A stretch of DNA of 64,000 nucleotides from Leptolyngbya sp. Cla-17 (GCF_016807185.1 NZ_JAEVYN010000001.1:1548781-1612780); one strand, 5' to 3'. Positions 35,970 through 44,609 are shown, numbered from the stretch's first letter. Notes: generated from the letters alone by a model not told the origin. Numbers and translations are program-made.

Positions 35970-36158
35970 CTAGCTTTTAAGTTCTTGGATGAAACTCTGG
36001 GGCACCGCCCGTGATCCGCCCGTTTCCAAGCGTCCGGGTTTGCCGCTACCACGAGCGGAAGCTGCTTCTGGGGAAGATGAAAAGGCAACACTCACTAAAG
36101 GAGAAATCACGACAACAATCATCAAGGCGTTAAGGGTTAGTTTTGTAATGGTGTTCAT
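35970..36158 (-). CDS. Small secreted peptide precursor with RGSG motif
   Basis: The peptide is 62 residues from ATG 36158, which has AAGGA 9 bases upstream (the frame extends to 36218 without a ribosome site). Residues 1-26 form a hydrophobic signal sequence (NALMIVVVISPLVSVAF), followed by a run with an AXA-type site ending EAASA. Cleavage there would release a mature peptide starting RGSGKPGRLETGGSR. RGSG(R) is the active core of heterocyst-pattern peptides PatS and PatX; here the fifth residue is Lys. GKPGR...GGSR also resembles the start of secreted cyanobacterial DUF928-type proteins. It is divergent from the Cdd1-like gene. Function unknown. Confidence 0.6.
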   Translation of the reverse strand: MNTITKLTLNALMIVVVISPLVSVAFSSSPEAASARGSGKPGRLETGGSRAVPQSFIQELKS

Positions 36159-36253
36159 GGTGGTCAATTCCTTGGGGGCTTCTAGGGGCTTATTGACCTT
36201 TACGATTGAACAACTCAAGATTATGCAGGTCGGATAAATTTTTTCAGATCAGG

Positions 36254-36520
36254 ATGAAAAAACGAAGCGAATTAGAGCAGATTCCAGGAGTCGGCAAGGC
36301 GATCGCCGAGGACTTGAACAACTTAGGAATTCATCGTGTGCAAGAGTTGCAAAACCAAGACCCAGAGGTTTTGTATCAGCAAGTTTGTGACTATGAAGGT
36401 AAACCCGTCGATCGCTGTATGCTGTATGTGCTTCGGTGCGCGGTTTACTATGCCTCTACCGAAAACCCAGATCCTGAACTGCTGAAATGGTGGAGTTGGA
36501 AGCACAAATCTTATCCATAG
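36254..36520 (+). CDS. Helix-hairpin-helix protein (Cdd1/pathogenicity-locus family)
   Basis: The protein is 88 residues from ATG 36254, preceded by AGATCAGG; an earlier TTG-type start at 36206 is unlikely. The N-terminal half is a helix-hairpin-helix: LEQIPGVGKAIAEDLNNLGI, with the GVGK turn, then VQELQNQDPEVLYQQV. The C-terminal half (RCMLYVLRCAVYYASTENPD) carries the Cys-containing helix of the Cdd1 family. These proteins probably bind DNA non-specifically; the biological role is not established. Codon use and HIP1 are as in neighbours. Confidence 0.82.
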   Translation: MKKRSELEQIPGVGKAIAEDLNNLGIHRVQELQNQDPEVLYQQVCDYEGKPVDRCMLYVLRCAVYYASTENPDPELLKWWSWKHKSYP

Positions 36521-36574
36521 CAGTACGGCTGATTCATCAGCGGTTTACACGTTTATTCTCATCCTCTGTTTTCT

Positions 36575-37459
36575 ATGGCTCTGAGTTCTTCGATCGCCCG
36601 TCTCTTTAAACCTAATTCTGCCAGTCTGTCTCTGCGGCTGACTCAAATTGGCTTGCTGATGACTTTGTTTTTCCTAGCGTTGGCGTTAATCGCTCCGCTA
36701 TTACAAGGGATCGACTGGCTGCAAGATCCCACGGAGTTTTTGGATAATGCTCCCCAACAAGCTCCATCCTGGCAGCATTGGTTTGGCACCACGCAACTCG
36801 GCTACGACGTTTTTTCACGCACGGTGTTTGGCACTCAGGCAGCTTGGCAAGTGTTGATTTTGGCGACACTACTGGGGTTGGTGATTGGCATTCCCTTGGG
36901 TATGATGAGCGGCTACTTAGGCGGCAACCTGGATCGGCTCCTATTGTTTTTAATGGATACAATCTACACGCTACCTGGATTGCTGCTATCCGTGACCCTG
37001 GCGTTTGTCGTGGGACGCGGAGTGTTGAATGCCGCGATCGCCCTCAGCATTGCCTATATTCCCCAGTACTATCGGCTGGTTCGCAACCAAACGATTGCCG
37101 TCAAAAATGAACTATTTGTTGAGGCAGCCCAGGCAATGGGAGCTTCCACTTGGCATTTGTTGACTCGCTACTTATTCCTTAATGTGGTGCAGAGCGTTCC
37201 AGTGCTGTTTACACTCAATGCAGCTGATGCCATTTTAATCTTGGGCGGTTTGGGCTTCCTTGGTTTAGGCTTGCCAGAGGAAACGCCAGAGTGGGGCTAT
37301 GACCTGAAACAAGCATTAGATGGACTTTCTACGGGCGGCATTTGGTGGACAACGTTGTTCCCTGGTTTGGCAATGACCCTCATGGTGACCGGGCTATCCC
37401 TTTTGGGAGAAGGGTTAAGTGACTTAATCAATCCCCTGTCAAATCGAGATGAAAGATAG
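36575..37459 (+). CDS. ABC transporter permease (DppC/OppC family)
   Basis: A 294-residue inner-membrane permease of the peptide/nickel transporter type. One helix at about 24-44 leads to a periplasmic region containing HWFGTTQLGYDVFSRTVFGT, typical of DppC (usual form HPLGTDxxGRDVLSRxxxG). Five more helices follow. The cytoplasmic EAA loop EAAQAMGASTWHLLTRYLF contacts the ATPase. Partners (DppB, ATPases, binding protein) are not nearby; cyanobacterial Dpp genes are often scattered. It follows the Cdd1-like gene by 54 bp and may share its transcript. Confidence 0.9.
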   Translation: MALSSSIARLFKPNSASLSLRLTQIGLLMTLFFLALALIAPLLQGIDWLQDPTEFLDNAPQQAPSWQHWFGTTQLGYDVFSRTVFGTQAAWQVLILATLLGLVIGIPLGMMSGYLGGNLDRLLLFLMDTIYTLPGLLLSVTLAFVVGRGVLNAAIALSIAYIPQYYRLVRNQTIAVKNELFVEAAQAMGASTWHLLTRYLFLNVVQSVPVLFTLNAADAILILGGLGFLGLGLPEETPEWGYDLKQALDGLSTGGIWWTTLFPGLAMTLMVTGLSLLGEGLSDLINPLSNRDER

Positions 37460-37579
37460 CCGTAAAGAAAGTGTGGCAGAGTAGGATAACGGACACATTA
37501 GCCAGACAAAAAGAAGTTTAAAGTGGCTCATAGTGCAAGTTCCCAATTTTGAATTGCTCACTATTCTTGGGGAGGCAGA

Positions 37580-37777
37580 ATGGAGATTTTCACCGAGTTG
37601 CAGGCGATGTCTCAAACAGCGGAGGTTGAGGATTGGGCACCTCCAATGCCGCTCACAGACTTGATTTTTGATGATGGAGCATTGGAAAGTAATCGTCATC
37701 GTATCGCTATCAAGCAACGCGCAGAAGGCTTAGCAGAAAGACTTCGAGAGGTGGGTATTGACCCTGGGCAGGTGTAA
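37580..37777 (+). pseudogene. Uma2-family gene with internal deletion
   Basis: A 65-codon frame starts with MPLTDLIFDDGALESNRHRI (from about residue 23), the N-terminal block of a common cyanobacterial Uma2/DUF820 subgroup, and ends in KQRAEGLAERLREVGIDPGQ, the C-terminal end of such proteins. About 130-150 residues of core, including the catalytic PD-(D/E)XK-like residues, are missing. The two ends are joined in frame. A GGAGG site precedes the ATG, so a small peptide may still be made. The most likely history is an in-frame internal deletion. Confidence 0.65.
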
Positions 37778-37965
37778 AAAACGCGATTCGCAGAGCAAAT
37801 CTCTCACGGGGATCGCGCCTTGTGATGCAGCCGCTAAAATAAATCAGAAATTCACCGAAATTCTCACTTGTGGGATTGATTCTCCCTTCTAAAATACTCT
37901 GCGATCGCAACCCTGATTTTCCCTAGCCTCCAGATCCTTCTCCTTCCCCTTTACCCTCCTATCCC

Positions 37966-40242
37966 ATGTCCCCTACTCCGCCTACTCGTCCACCCAAAAC
38001 TTTTCTGGGGAACCTGACGCAAGCTGTACAAGCCCGTACTCAGGTACTTCTCACTAAATTAAAACTCAATCCCAACTCAAGGGTGCCAGAGCTTTGGATA
38101 CAGGAAGCGGATGCTGCCAAGGCTGAGGTATTTCCGTTGTTGGGCGATCGCCATCTGTTAGGGCGCAGTTCCAAATCCTGCGATATTGTCATTCGCAATC
38201 CCGTAGTCAGCCAGGTACACCTGTCACTGAATCGGGAAAAGCAGCCGCCAGGATTTTTAGGCTATTTTTGGCGATCGCCCTTCGTCATGCAAGATGAAAA
38301 CTCTACCAATGGCATTTATCGGGGTAAACGACGGGTGCGATCGATGGTAATGCGCCACGGCGATACGTACACATTGGGACCTGCGGAATTAGCAGACGGA
38401 GTTCGGCTCAAATTCAACGATCCGCCGCCGTGGTTTGTGAAAGGCTTCCGCTATAGTGTCTATGCCTTGGGTGGACTCTCTGCTGTGGCAGTTGCTATCA
38501 CTCTTGTGGAATGGCAAAAATTCAAAGTTACGCCGTTGCCCAACTCGGTGCAAGGTCCAGTCATGATCTATGCTCGTGATGGTGAAACACCGCTGAGTTC
38601 CCCCATCACCCGTACTCATGGCGAAATGAAAGGGCTGAACGAATTTTCACCCTACTTGGCTAACGCGATCATTGCCTCGGAAGATTCGCGGTTTTACTGG
38701 CATATGGGCGTTGATCCAGTGGGGGTCGTGCGGGCATTAGTGGCAAACCTGCGCGGCGGCACGATTCGAGAAGGAGCCAGCACCCTGACTCAGCAGCTTG
38801 CCCGCAGTATTTTTCGGGGCTATGTGGGCACTGATGATACCGCTTCCCGCAAACTGAGAGAAGCCGCTGTGGCCCTCAAGCTAGAAACTTTTTACAGCAA
38901 AGACTTTTTGCTGCTGACTTACCTAAACCGAGTTTATATGGGCAGTGGAGCCTACGGTTTTGAAGATGCAGCACAGTTCTATTTAGGTAAAACAGCGAAG
39001 GATGTCACCCTTTCAGAAGCGGCAATGCTGGTGGGCATTTTGCCTGCGCCTAATCGATATAATCCTGTACGAGATTATGAAAAGGCAATCTCTCAGCGAA
39101 ACGGTGTGCTGCAACGAATGCAGGAACTGGGCATGATCAACGGCGAAGACGCTCAGCGGGCACGGCGATCGCGCATTGAAGTCAACCCGAAAGCGAAAGA
39201 AGAACTGGACAGCATCCGTGCGCCCTACTACCACGATCAGGTGTATGCCGATTTAGAAAAACTACTGGGGGTAGAAGTTGCCAAGGAAGGAAATTTTATT
39301 GTTGAAACGGGAATAGATATCGAGATCCAGGCACAAGCAGAGGCAGAGTTACGCAATGCGGTAAGCTCCACGGGAGTCGATTCTGGTTTTTCTCAAGGGG
39401 CAATTGTGACGCTGGATGCCAAAACAGGGGAAGTGTTGGCGTTGGTCGGCGGCGTGGACTATAAAAAAAGCCAGTTCAATCGGGCGACCCAAGCACTACG
39501 TCAGCCCGGTTCCACCTTCAAAGTGTTTGCCTACACGGCTGCCCTCCAGCAAGGCATCTCGCCGGGAACATCATTCTCCTGTAATCCGCTGAATTGGGAG
39601 GGACAATACTTTGATGGCTGTCGCGCCGGTAACGGCAGCATGGATATGTACAATGGGGTTGCCCAATCGGAAAACGCGATCGCCCTCCGGGTTGCCCAAG
39701 AAGCAGGCTTAGACCGGGTGGTGCAAACCGCCAAGCGAATGGGTATCCAATCCGACCTAAAATCGGTTCCAGGGCTAGTTTTAGGGCAAAGTGAAGTCAG
39801 CGTCATCGAAATGACCGGAGCGTTTAGCATTTTCGCCGATCGCGGCATTCGCAATTATCCCCGCACCATCCGCCGGGTTTTGGATGCCGGAGATTGCCCC
39901 AATCGCAAAAATCTCAAAACCTGTCGTGTTATCTACGCCTTTAACCAAGACTCGGAGCAAAATCAGCCAGTGATCAAGCCCGAAGTTGCCGACACCATGA
40001 CGACCCTGTTGCAAGGCGCGGTACAAAGCGGCACCGGAAGGAATGCGGCGATCGGTCTGGGAGCCGCCGGGAAAACGGGCACGACTAACGATAATGTAGA
40101 TTTGTGGTTTATCGGCTTTCTGCCCACCCAAGGCTTGGTAACCGGCATATGGCTAGGCAATGACGACAACACCCCTACGGATGGCAGCAGCGCCCAAGCC
40201 GCCCAACTGTGGGGCACCTACATGAGCCGGATTGTTCGATAG
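37966..40242 (+). CDS. Class A penicillin-binding protein with N-terminal FHA domain
   Basis: A 758-residue bifunctional peptidoglycan synthase. N-terminal FHA domain at about 55-145: RHLLGRSSKSCDIVIRNPVV with the phosphothreonine-binding Arg/Ser, and NSTNGIYRGKR. One membrane helix lies at about 160-182. Glycosyltransferase-51 domain: EDSRFYWHMGVDPVGVVRA (Glu239) and STLTQQLAR. Transpeptidase domain: PGSTFKVFAY (Ser516, Lys519), QSENAIALR, and AGKTGTTND (about 702). FHA domains read phosphothreonine, so a Ser/Thr kinase may recruit or control it from the cytoplasm. FHA-PBP fusions are known in cyanobacteria. It follows the Uma2 remnant, monocistronic. Confidence 0.94.
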   Translation: MSPTPPTRPPKTFLGNLTQAVQARTQVLLTKLKLNPNSRVPELWIQEADAAKAEVFPLLGDRHLLGRSSKSCDIVIRNPVVSQVHLSLNREKQPPGFLGYFWRSPFVMQDENSTNGIYRGKRRVRSMVMRHGDTYTLGPAELADGVRLKFNDPPPWFVKGFRYSVYALGGLSAVAVAITLVEWQKFKVTPLPNSVQGPVMIYARDGETPLSSPITRTHGEMKGLNEFSPYLANAIIASEDSRFYWHMGVDPVGVVRALVANLRGGTIREGASTLTQQLARSIFRGYVGTDDTASRKLREAAVALKLETFYSKDFLLLTYLNRVYMGSGAYGFEDAAQFYLGKTAKDVTLSEAAMLVGILPAPNRYNPVRDYEKAISQRNGVLQRMQELGMINGEDAQRARRSRIEVNPKAKEELDSIRAPYYHDQVYADLEKLLGVEVAKEGNFIVETGIDIEIQAQAEAELRNAVSSTGVDSGFSQGAIVTLDAKTGEVLALVGGVDYKKSQFNRATQALRQPGSTFKVFAYTAALQQGISPGTSFSCNPLNWEGQYFDGCRAGNGSMDMYNGVAQSENAIALRVAQEAGLDRVVQTAKRMGIQSDLKSVPGLVLGQSEVSVIEMTGAFSIFADRGIRNYPRTIRRVLDAGDCPNRKNLKTCRVIYAFNQDSEQNQPVIKPEVADTMTTLLQGAVQSGTGRNAAIGLGAAGKTGTTNDNVDLWFIGFLPTQGLVTGIWLGNDDNTPTDGSSAQAAQLWGTYMSRIVR

Positions 40243-40397
40243 ACAGCGACGGTCGGGATCAAAGATCAGGGATCAAGGTAATGCATCTGAAACCTGAAAT
40301 CTGCTCAATAAATGAGTCCGTAGAGACACTCAAAAAGGCTGATATAAGGGCAAAATGAACACTTGGAAGTACTGGAGTGTTCAGTTGTGGAAACGTT

Positions 40398-41588
40398 ATG
40401 AATGTTGACCATGTGTGTTTTTGTGTAGAGGATGCTAAGGCGTTGTCGGCTTGGTTTATTAACCACTTAAAGTTTCAGGCGATCGCCAGTGGAATTTGGC
40501 AAGACACCGCGATCGAAGTACTAAACTCTGGCTCCATCTACTTCTTATTGTGTTCACCCTTAACCCATGACAGCGCTGCTGCCCGTTTCTTACAGCAACA
40601 TCCGCCTGGTGTTTCCAATGTTGCTTTTAGGGTGCCAGCGATTGAATCCGCGATTGCTCAAGCAACTAATCAGGGTGTTGAACTTCTGCAACCTATTCAC
40701 CAAGAACAACAAGCAGCAGGCATCCTGAAATGGGCAGAAATTCAGGCGTGGGGCAGCCTTACACACACCTTTATCGAACGCTGTGGAATTACATCTTTGT
40801 TACCACAACTCACCAGTTCAGCCAGCCTCCACTCTGTTCAAGTAGATCCTGCTCAGTCCTTTACTGTTAAGAACGAAACCGAGGCAAATTCCAGTTCGGA
40901 CACTTCACCGATTCAGTTTCTTAGCATTGATCACATCGTCCTGAATGTTGCCAAGGGTGAACTAGATGCCGCTGTCAGTTGGTACGAAAGAGTATTAGGA
41001 TTACAGCCCAATCAAAAATTCGCGATTCAAACGGAATATTCAGGACTGTGCAGTCAAGTGATGCGCCATCCTTTAGGAAATGTACAAATTCCGATTAATG
41101 AACCCTCTTCTACTAATTCTCAAATTCAGGAATTCTTAACTGTTAACCGCGGTGCTGGCATCCAGCATATCGCTCTTGAAACGGTAGATTTAATTGATGC
41201 GATCGCCCAACTTCGGCAAGCAGGCTTACCTTTAATCTCAATCCCTTCCACTTATTACACTCAGCTACAGGCGCAGCCCGAATGCCCCTTCTCAAAAACC
41301 GCTTTAAACAGTCTTGCCAGTCAGCAAATATTAGTCGATTGGCATTCCAAGGCAGAGGGGCAAACAGCCCTATTGCAAATCTTCACTCAGCCAATTTTTA
41401 CTCAGCCTACCTTTTTCTTTGAGTTGATTGAGCGACAATCCAGCCTAATTCCTGGGCAGCTTCAACGCGCTCAAGGATTTGGAGAAGGCAATTTTCAGGC
41501 ATTGTTTGAGGCAATTGAACGAGAACAAATCAAGCGTGGTAACCTGCCTCTCTTAGTGCAAGAAACTGCTGACCAACCACAAAAGTAA
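40398..41588 (+). CDS. 4-hydroxyphenylpyruvate dioxygenase (HPPD)-family enzyme
   Basis: The protein is 396 residues from ATG 40398 (an earlier in-frame start at 40377 adds seven). HPPD converts 4-hydroxyphenylpyruvate to homogentisate, for tocopherol synthesis in cyanobacteria. Two vicinal-oxygen-chelate domains are seen: MNVDHVCFCVEDAKALSAWF at the start and FLSIDHIVLNVAKGELDAAV near 178. The Fe(II) ligands are the His of SIDHIV, the His of GIQHIALET and the Glu of FFFELIER. The C-terminal helix GFGEGNFQALFEAIEREQ is diagnostic. Slightly shorter than plant HPPD. Its 3' end overlaps the CPP1-like gene by 36 bp. Confidence 0.88.
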   Translation: MNVDHVCFCVEDAKALSAWFINHLKFQAIASGIWQDTAIEVLNSGSIYFLLCSPLTHDSAAARFLQQHPPGVSNVAFRVPAIESAIAQATNQGVELLQPIHQEQQAAGILKWAEIQAWGSLTHTFIERCGITSLLPQLTSSASLHSVQVDPAQSFTVKNETEANSSSDTSPIQFLSIDHIVLNVAKGELDAAVSWYERVLGLQPNQKFAIQTEYSGLCSQVMRHPLGNVQIPINEPSSTNSQIQEFLTVNRGAGIQHIALETVDLIDAIAQLRQAGLPLISIPSTYYTQLQAQPECPFSKTALNSLASQQILVDWHSKAEGQTALLQIFTQPIFTQPTFFFELIERQSSLIPGQLQRAQGFGEGNFQALFEAIEREQIKRGNLPLLVQETADQPQK

Positions 41589-42173
41589 AAACGTAAGGAT
41601 ACTAGCAAAGGTATCGACCCCAATCCCAATTGGCAAATTGGCAAACAATCCAGCAACGAATTCATAAGTAAAACTGCCTAAGAGCAAGCCCAAAAGCAAG
41701 CCGACAAAGGTCAGTAAAACCGCACGTCCTAACTTGCGCTCTTTGCGGTAAAGAAAATAGAAAGTAGAGCCAACTCCACCAATTAGCGCGATTTGAACGG
41801 CTGTTGGAGCGAAGATGACCAATGCGCTCAGCCCAACGCTGACCCCCAAGGGTCGTAAAATGTCTGCCCGTGAAGGAGTGTCAACCAGACGCTGCATCCA
41901 GGCTGGCGAATTGTTAGGCAAATCGACCTTTGGATTAGAAGGCGGCTCAGCCAATTTTTCCGGGAAACGAATGCGATCGGGCACCTTGATTTTTCCTTCT
42001 TGGCGCAGACGGAGACGATCCATTAATACCGCATCATAGGCCGCATCAATTTTCCGAATTTGCTCCTCGTTTCCTTCGCATTCAGCGCGCAGACGGCTCT
42101 TGGCAGCCTGAATGTCCTCAAAGCTAGAGCTTTCCGTAACCCTAAGCTGCTCGTACGGGTTTTGCTCAGTCAT
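41553..42173 (-). CDS. CPP1-like (DnaJ-related) membrane protein
   Basis: A 206-residue protein of the CPP1-like family (chaperone-like protein of POR1, DUF3353). An N-terminal J-like region without the HPD motif (MTEQNPYEQLRVTESSSFED, then AKSRL.AE..) leads to a basic linker (RLRLRQEGKIKVPDRIRFPE) and three to four C-terminal membrane helices (about 105-205). Plant CPP1 stabilises protochlorophyllide oxidoreductase in chloroplasts; in cyanobacteria the role is inferred. It is convergent with HPPD and overlaps its last 36 bp. Confidence 0.85.
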   Translation of the reverse strand: MTEQNPYEQLRVTESSSFEDIQAAKSRLRAECEGNEEQIRKIDAAYDAVLMDRLRLRQEGKIKVPDRIRFPEKLAEPPSNPKVDLPNNSPAWMQRLVDTPSRADILRPLGVSVGLSALVIFAPTAVQIALIGGVGSTFYFLYRKERKLGRAVLLTFVGLLLGLLLGSFTYEFVAGLFANLPIGIGVDTFASILTFLLLWLVSSFLH

Positions 42174-42554
42174 ACCATATACTCCACATCCTTCTCCGGC
42201 TACCTTAGAGCCTATCCGAAAAATGAGGATACTTACAAATCTGCATTATTGATAAGTTAATTTATTGAAATTGTAATTTAAGCAAAACGGTCAGATTTTC
42301 CGGAAAAACAGGAATTGTTGGGCACCTTATGTAAAGGTAAGGCATACTAATGCTGGAGTAAACATATCCCAATGAACGATCTTATAAGGATCATCGGTGT
42401 GCTGGGTTCAACCCTGAAAAACATTTGCTTAATGCTCAATCTCTTTCTTCTATTCGATGGTCAGTTTTCAGACTAGTGCTGTTGCCCTTGCTGATGTCTG
42501 CCTCACGCATCAAAAGTTAAAATTTGTTTTACACTTCCTCACGAACGCAAGGTT
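42174..42554. other. Gene-free spacer upstream of the response regulator
   Basis: The spacer separates the divergent CPP1-like and response-regulator genes. A short palindrome, GATCTTATAAGGATC, lies at 42380-42394, and the sequence is AT-rich around it. A 34-codon open frame (42372-42476) is not supported. No RNA gene was recognised. Confidence 0.4.
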
Positions 42555-43280
42555 ATGAATATGGCTCCTGCCAAAATTCTCGTGGTTGATGACGATCCTG
42601 CAATTCGGAACTTGATTCACCGTTTTTTGACAAAGCAAGACTACCAGATGGAGTCTGCAGAAGATGGGAAGAGCGCGATGATCGCGTTTGAACAGTTCAA
42701 TCCAGATCTTGTGATTTTAGATATCAATTTGCCAGATGCCAACGGTTATGCCCTTTGTAAGGAAATGCAAGGGCGAACCAGCGTATTTGTGCTGTTGCTA
42801 ACAAGCCGAACTGATGAAGGCGATGTCATTCGAGGATTTGCTCAAGGTGCCGATGATTACATTACCAAACCGTTTAGTTTGGGTGAATTAGGCGTTAGAG
42901 TAGGGGCAATTTTAAGGCGACAACGCACGGTTACTACAGGTGAGCAGCAATTACTCACGTTTGAAAAGTTAGTGGTTGACCCAGTACGGCGTGAAGTCAA
43001 GCTAGCTGGAGAGTTTGTGCCTCTCACAGCGTTAGAATTCGATTTGCTTTATTTTTTGGCAAAAAATCCGGGGCGTGTGTGGCGACGGGCGGAACTGATC
43101 CAGGAAGTTTGGGATTATGAGTATGTGGGCGATCAGCGGGTGGTCGATGTCCACATTGGGCAAATCCGCAAGAAAATTGAAATCGATACGAGCCAACCTG
43201 CACTGATTCAAACCGTGCGGGGTGTTGGGTACAAGTTTGAAGCCCCTATGAATGGCGACAGTGCCAACGCCTCTGCTTAG
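42555..43280 (+). CDS. OmpR-family DNA-binding response regulator
   Basis: A 241-residue two-domain regulator. Receiver domain (1-125): ILVVDDDPAIR acidic pocket, VILDINLPDANG with the phosphoacceptor Asp at about 56, LLLTSR, and DDYITKPFSLGEL with the conserved Lys. Winged-helix DNA-binding domain (135-232): PLTALEFDLLYFLAKNPGRV, RRAELIQEVWDYEY, DQRVVDVHIGQIRKKIE, and TVRGVGYKFE. It is neither RpaA nor RpaB by sequence. No histidine kinase is adjacent, so the cognate kinase is unknown. A GTTATGAATATGGCT start region offers two in-frame ATGs. Confidence 0.95.
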   Translation: MNMAPAKILVVDDDPAIRNLIHRFLTKQDYQMESAEDGKSAMIAFEQFNPDLVILDINLPDANGYALCKEMQGRTSVFVLLLTSRTDEGDVIRGFAQGADDYITKPFSLGELGVRVGAILRRQRTVTTGEQQLLTFEKLVVDPVRREVKLAGEFVPLTALEFDLLYFLAKNPGRVWRRAELIQEVWDYEYVGDQRVVDVHIGQIRKKIEIDTSQPALIQTVRGVGYKFEAPMNGDSANASA

Positions 43281-43341
43281 CTGTCTTTTAACAGAATCTT
43301 CGTTAGGCACCCCAAAAAACTATCCAGATTGACGATCTTTC

Positions 43342-43516
43342 CTAGGTCAGTTTGAGGTGCACTGAGGGCAGCACATTGGGATCGATAGCAAATGAGGGAT
43401 TCTTGAGCCAGCCAAATGATGCCTCATGCAAGCGAGAAAGGTAGTAGACCAGGCAATTGATTATCGAACGATAACGAGAAGGGTTACCTTCGGCGCACTT
43501 CGCGAACAATCTGATA
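43342..43516 (-). pseudogene. ORF remnant cut by IS630 insertion
   Basis: The minus-strand frame is open from the IS boundary (43516) to TAG at 43342-43344, about 57 codons. The peptide (contains CLVYYLSRLHEASFGWLKN) has a protein-like composition and ends cleanly. If the IS is removed at its TA target, the frame continues some ten codons into the end of the dihydroorotase-like gene before losing support. No family recognised, so it may also be chance. Confidence 0.3.
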
Positions 43517-43521
43517 CCAAT

Positions 43522-44091
43522 TTAAACAGTATTCAAGGCAGATAGGGCATCCAGGATAAAGGAATAACCTGTGAGAGAAGCAATTACTTGTGGTGTTAAC
43601 TCAGCCAGGAGTTGATCGATTTTGACTTGTAGTTGGTCGAGCGTTTTGAACGCAGCCCACTTCAAACTTGCCTTGAGATGTTCCCACAACCTCTCAATAG
43701 GATTTAGCTCAGGGCAGTAAGGCGGTTGGAATAACAAGATGATGTTCTCTGGCACCACCAACGCTTTACCCTTGTGAAACCGCCCGTTATCCACTTGCAA
43801 GACGTTCAGACTATCCGGATAAGCGTTGGAAAATTCATTCAAGAATCGTTGATAACACTCGGTATCAACATGAGAAAATTGCAGAAAAAAGGACTCTCCC
43901 GTGGCAGGTTCAACCGCCCCGTAGAGCCAGAACGCTTTGAACAACCACTGCCACTGCCCAATCGGTTTGATGCCACACGCCGTGATCAATCGTCCCATCA
44001 GAGTATGCAGTCCAAAACGACTCTCATCCTGAGCAAAATAGCGAATGGGACGTTCATCCTGCCCCCGGTGGCGAGCATACTGACTCAGCAA
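43522..44091 (-). CDS. IS630 transposase, DDE catalytic part
   Basis: The second frame of element 1, in -1 relation to the first. It holds the catalytic triad: Asp in YFAQDESRFGL, Asp in LQVDNGRFHKG and Glu in CPELNPIERLWEHLK. The frame is open upstream of its ATG back to a TAA near 44117, so the natural protein probably is a fusion. Without a frameshift the element would be inactive; the slippage signal is poor, so mutation is more likely than programmed shifting. Confidence 0.88.
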   Translation of the reverse strand: MLSQYARHRGQDERPIRYFAQDESRFGLHTLMGRLITACGIKPIGQWQWLFKAFWLYGAVEPATGESFFLQFSHVDTECYQRFLNEFSNAYPDSLNVLQVDNGRFHKGKALVVPENIILLFQPPYCPELNPIERLWEHLKASLKWAAFKTLDQLQVKIDQLLAELTPQVIASLTGYSFILDALSALNTV

Positions 44092-44609
44092 GCTGAGGTC
44101 GCCCTTGAGGTTTGCTTAAAAGCAGATCGCTGTTCACTATCCTGCTGGCAATTTTGAGGACGAGCAACCTTTAGCTTGGCTTTGAGCCGATAGCGGGTCA
44201 TTTGGTAGACCGCGTGATACTCCGCTTCTACTCCCAAGGTTTCTGCCAACCACTGTTGTACTGCTCCATAACTTTGAAAGCCGTGTCTCTGTCGTAACCG
44301 CTTTGCCAAAGCATCCTCTGCCCATTGGGGTATCACTCGCACTCCCCCCGGCGATTTCTTGATTTCTAGCATCGCCCCCACTCCTCCAGTGCGATACATC
44401 AATAGCCAGCTTTGCACCGTGTTTCGATGTTTCCCGACCGCTTTGGCAATCGCACTAATGCTCGGCGCATTCTCTTGTTTCAACCAGTAGAGCACTTGCA
44501 ATCGTTCTTTAGCGCTTGGCGTTTCGGCTTGCCGCAACTGTTGAGCTAAGTCGTCCAAACTTTCTTTCACGTCTATTGACATTACACCTGCCATGACTAG
44601 ACTCTCCAA
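44085..44609 (-). CDS. IS630 transposase, N-terminal HTH part
   Basis: The first reading frame of element 1. From the probable ATG at 44594 or 44582 it encodes a helix-turn-helix domain (APSISAIAKAVGKHRNTVQS) and a winged-helix segment (GFQSYGAVQQWLAETLGVEA), ending shortly after RSAFKQ in a different frame from the catalytic part. Compared with single-frame relatives, one base appears to be missing near TTTTAAG at about 44118, after which the reading moves by -1. Confidence 0.85.
   Translation of the reverse strand: MESLVMAGVMSIDVKESLDDLAQQLRQAETPSAKERLQVLYWLKQENAPSISAIAKAVGKHRNTVQSWLLMYRTGGVGAMLEIKKSPGGVRVIPQWAEDALAKRLRQRHGFQSYGAVQQWLAETLGVEAEYHAVYQMTRYRLKAKLKVARPQNCQQDSEQRSAFKQTSRATSAC

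Noticed and set aside
42207..42230. GAGCCTATCCGAAAAATGAG, resembling an insertion-sequence end
   Set aside because: No matching inverted copy or transposase was found nearby, so a single match is not evidence.
42372..42476. 34-codon frame MNDLIRIIGVLG... upstream of the response regulator
   Set aside because: Too short, no close ribosome site, likely non-coding leader.
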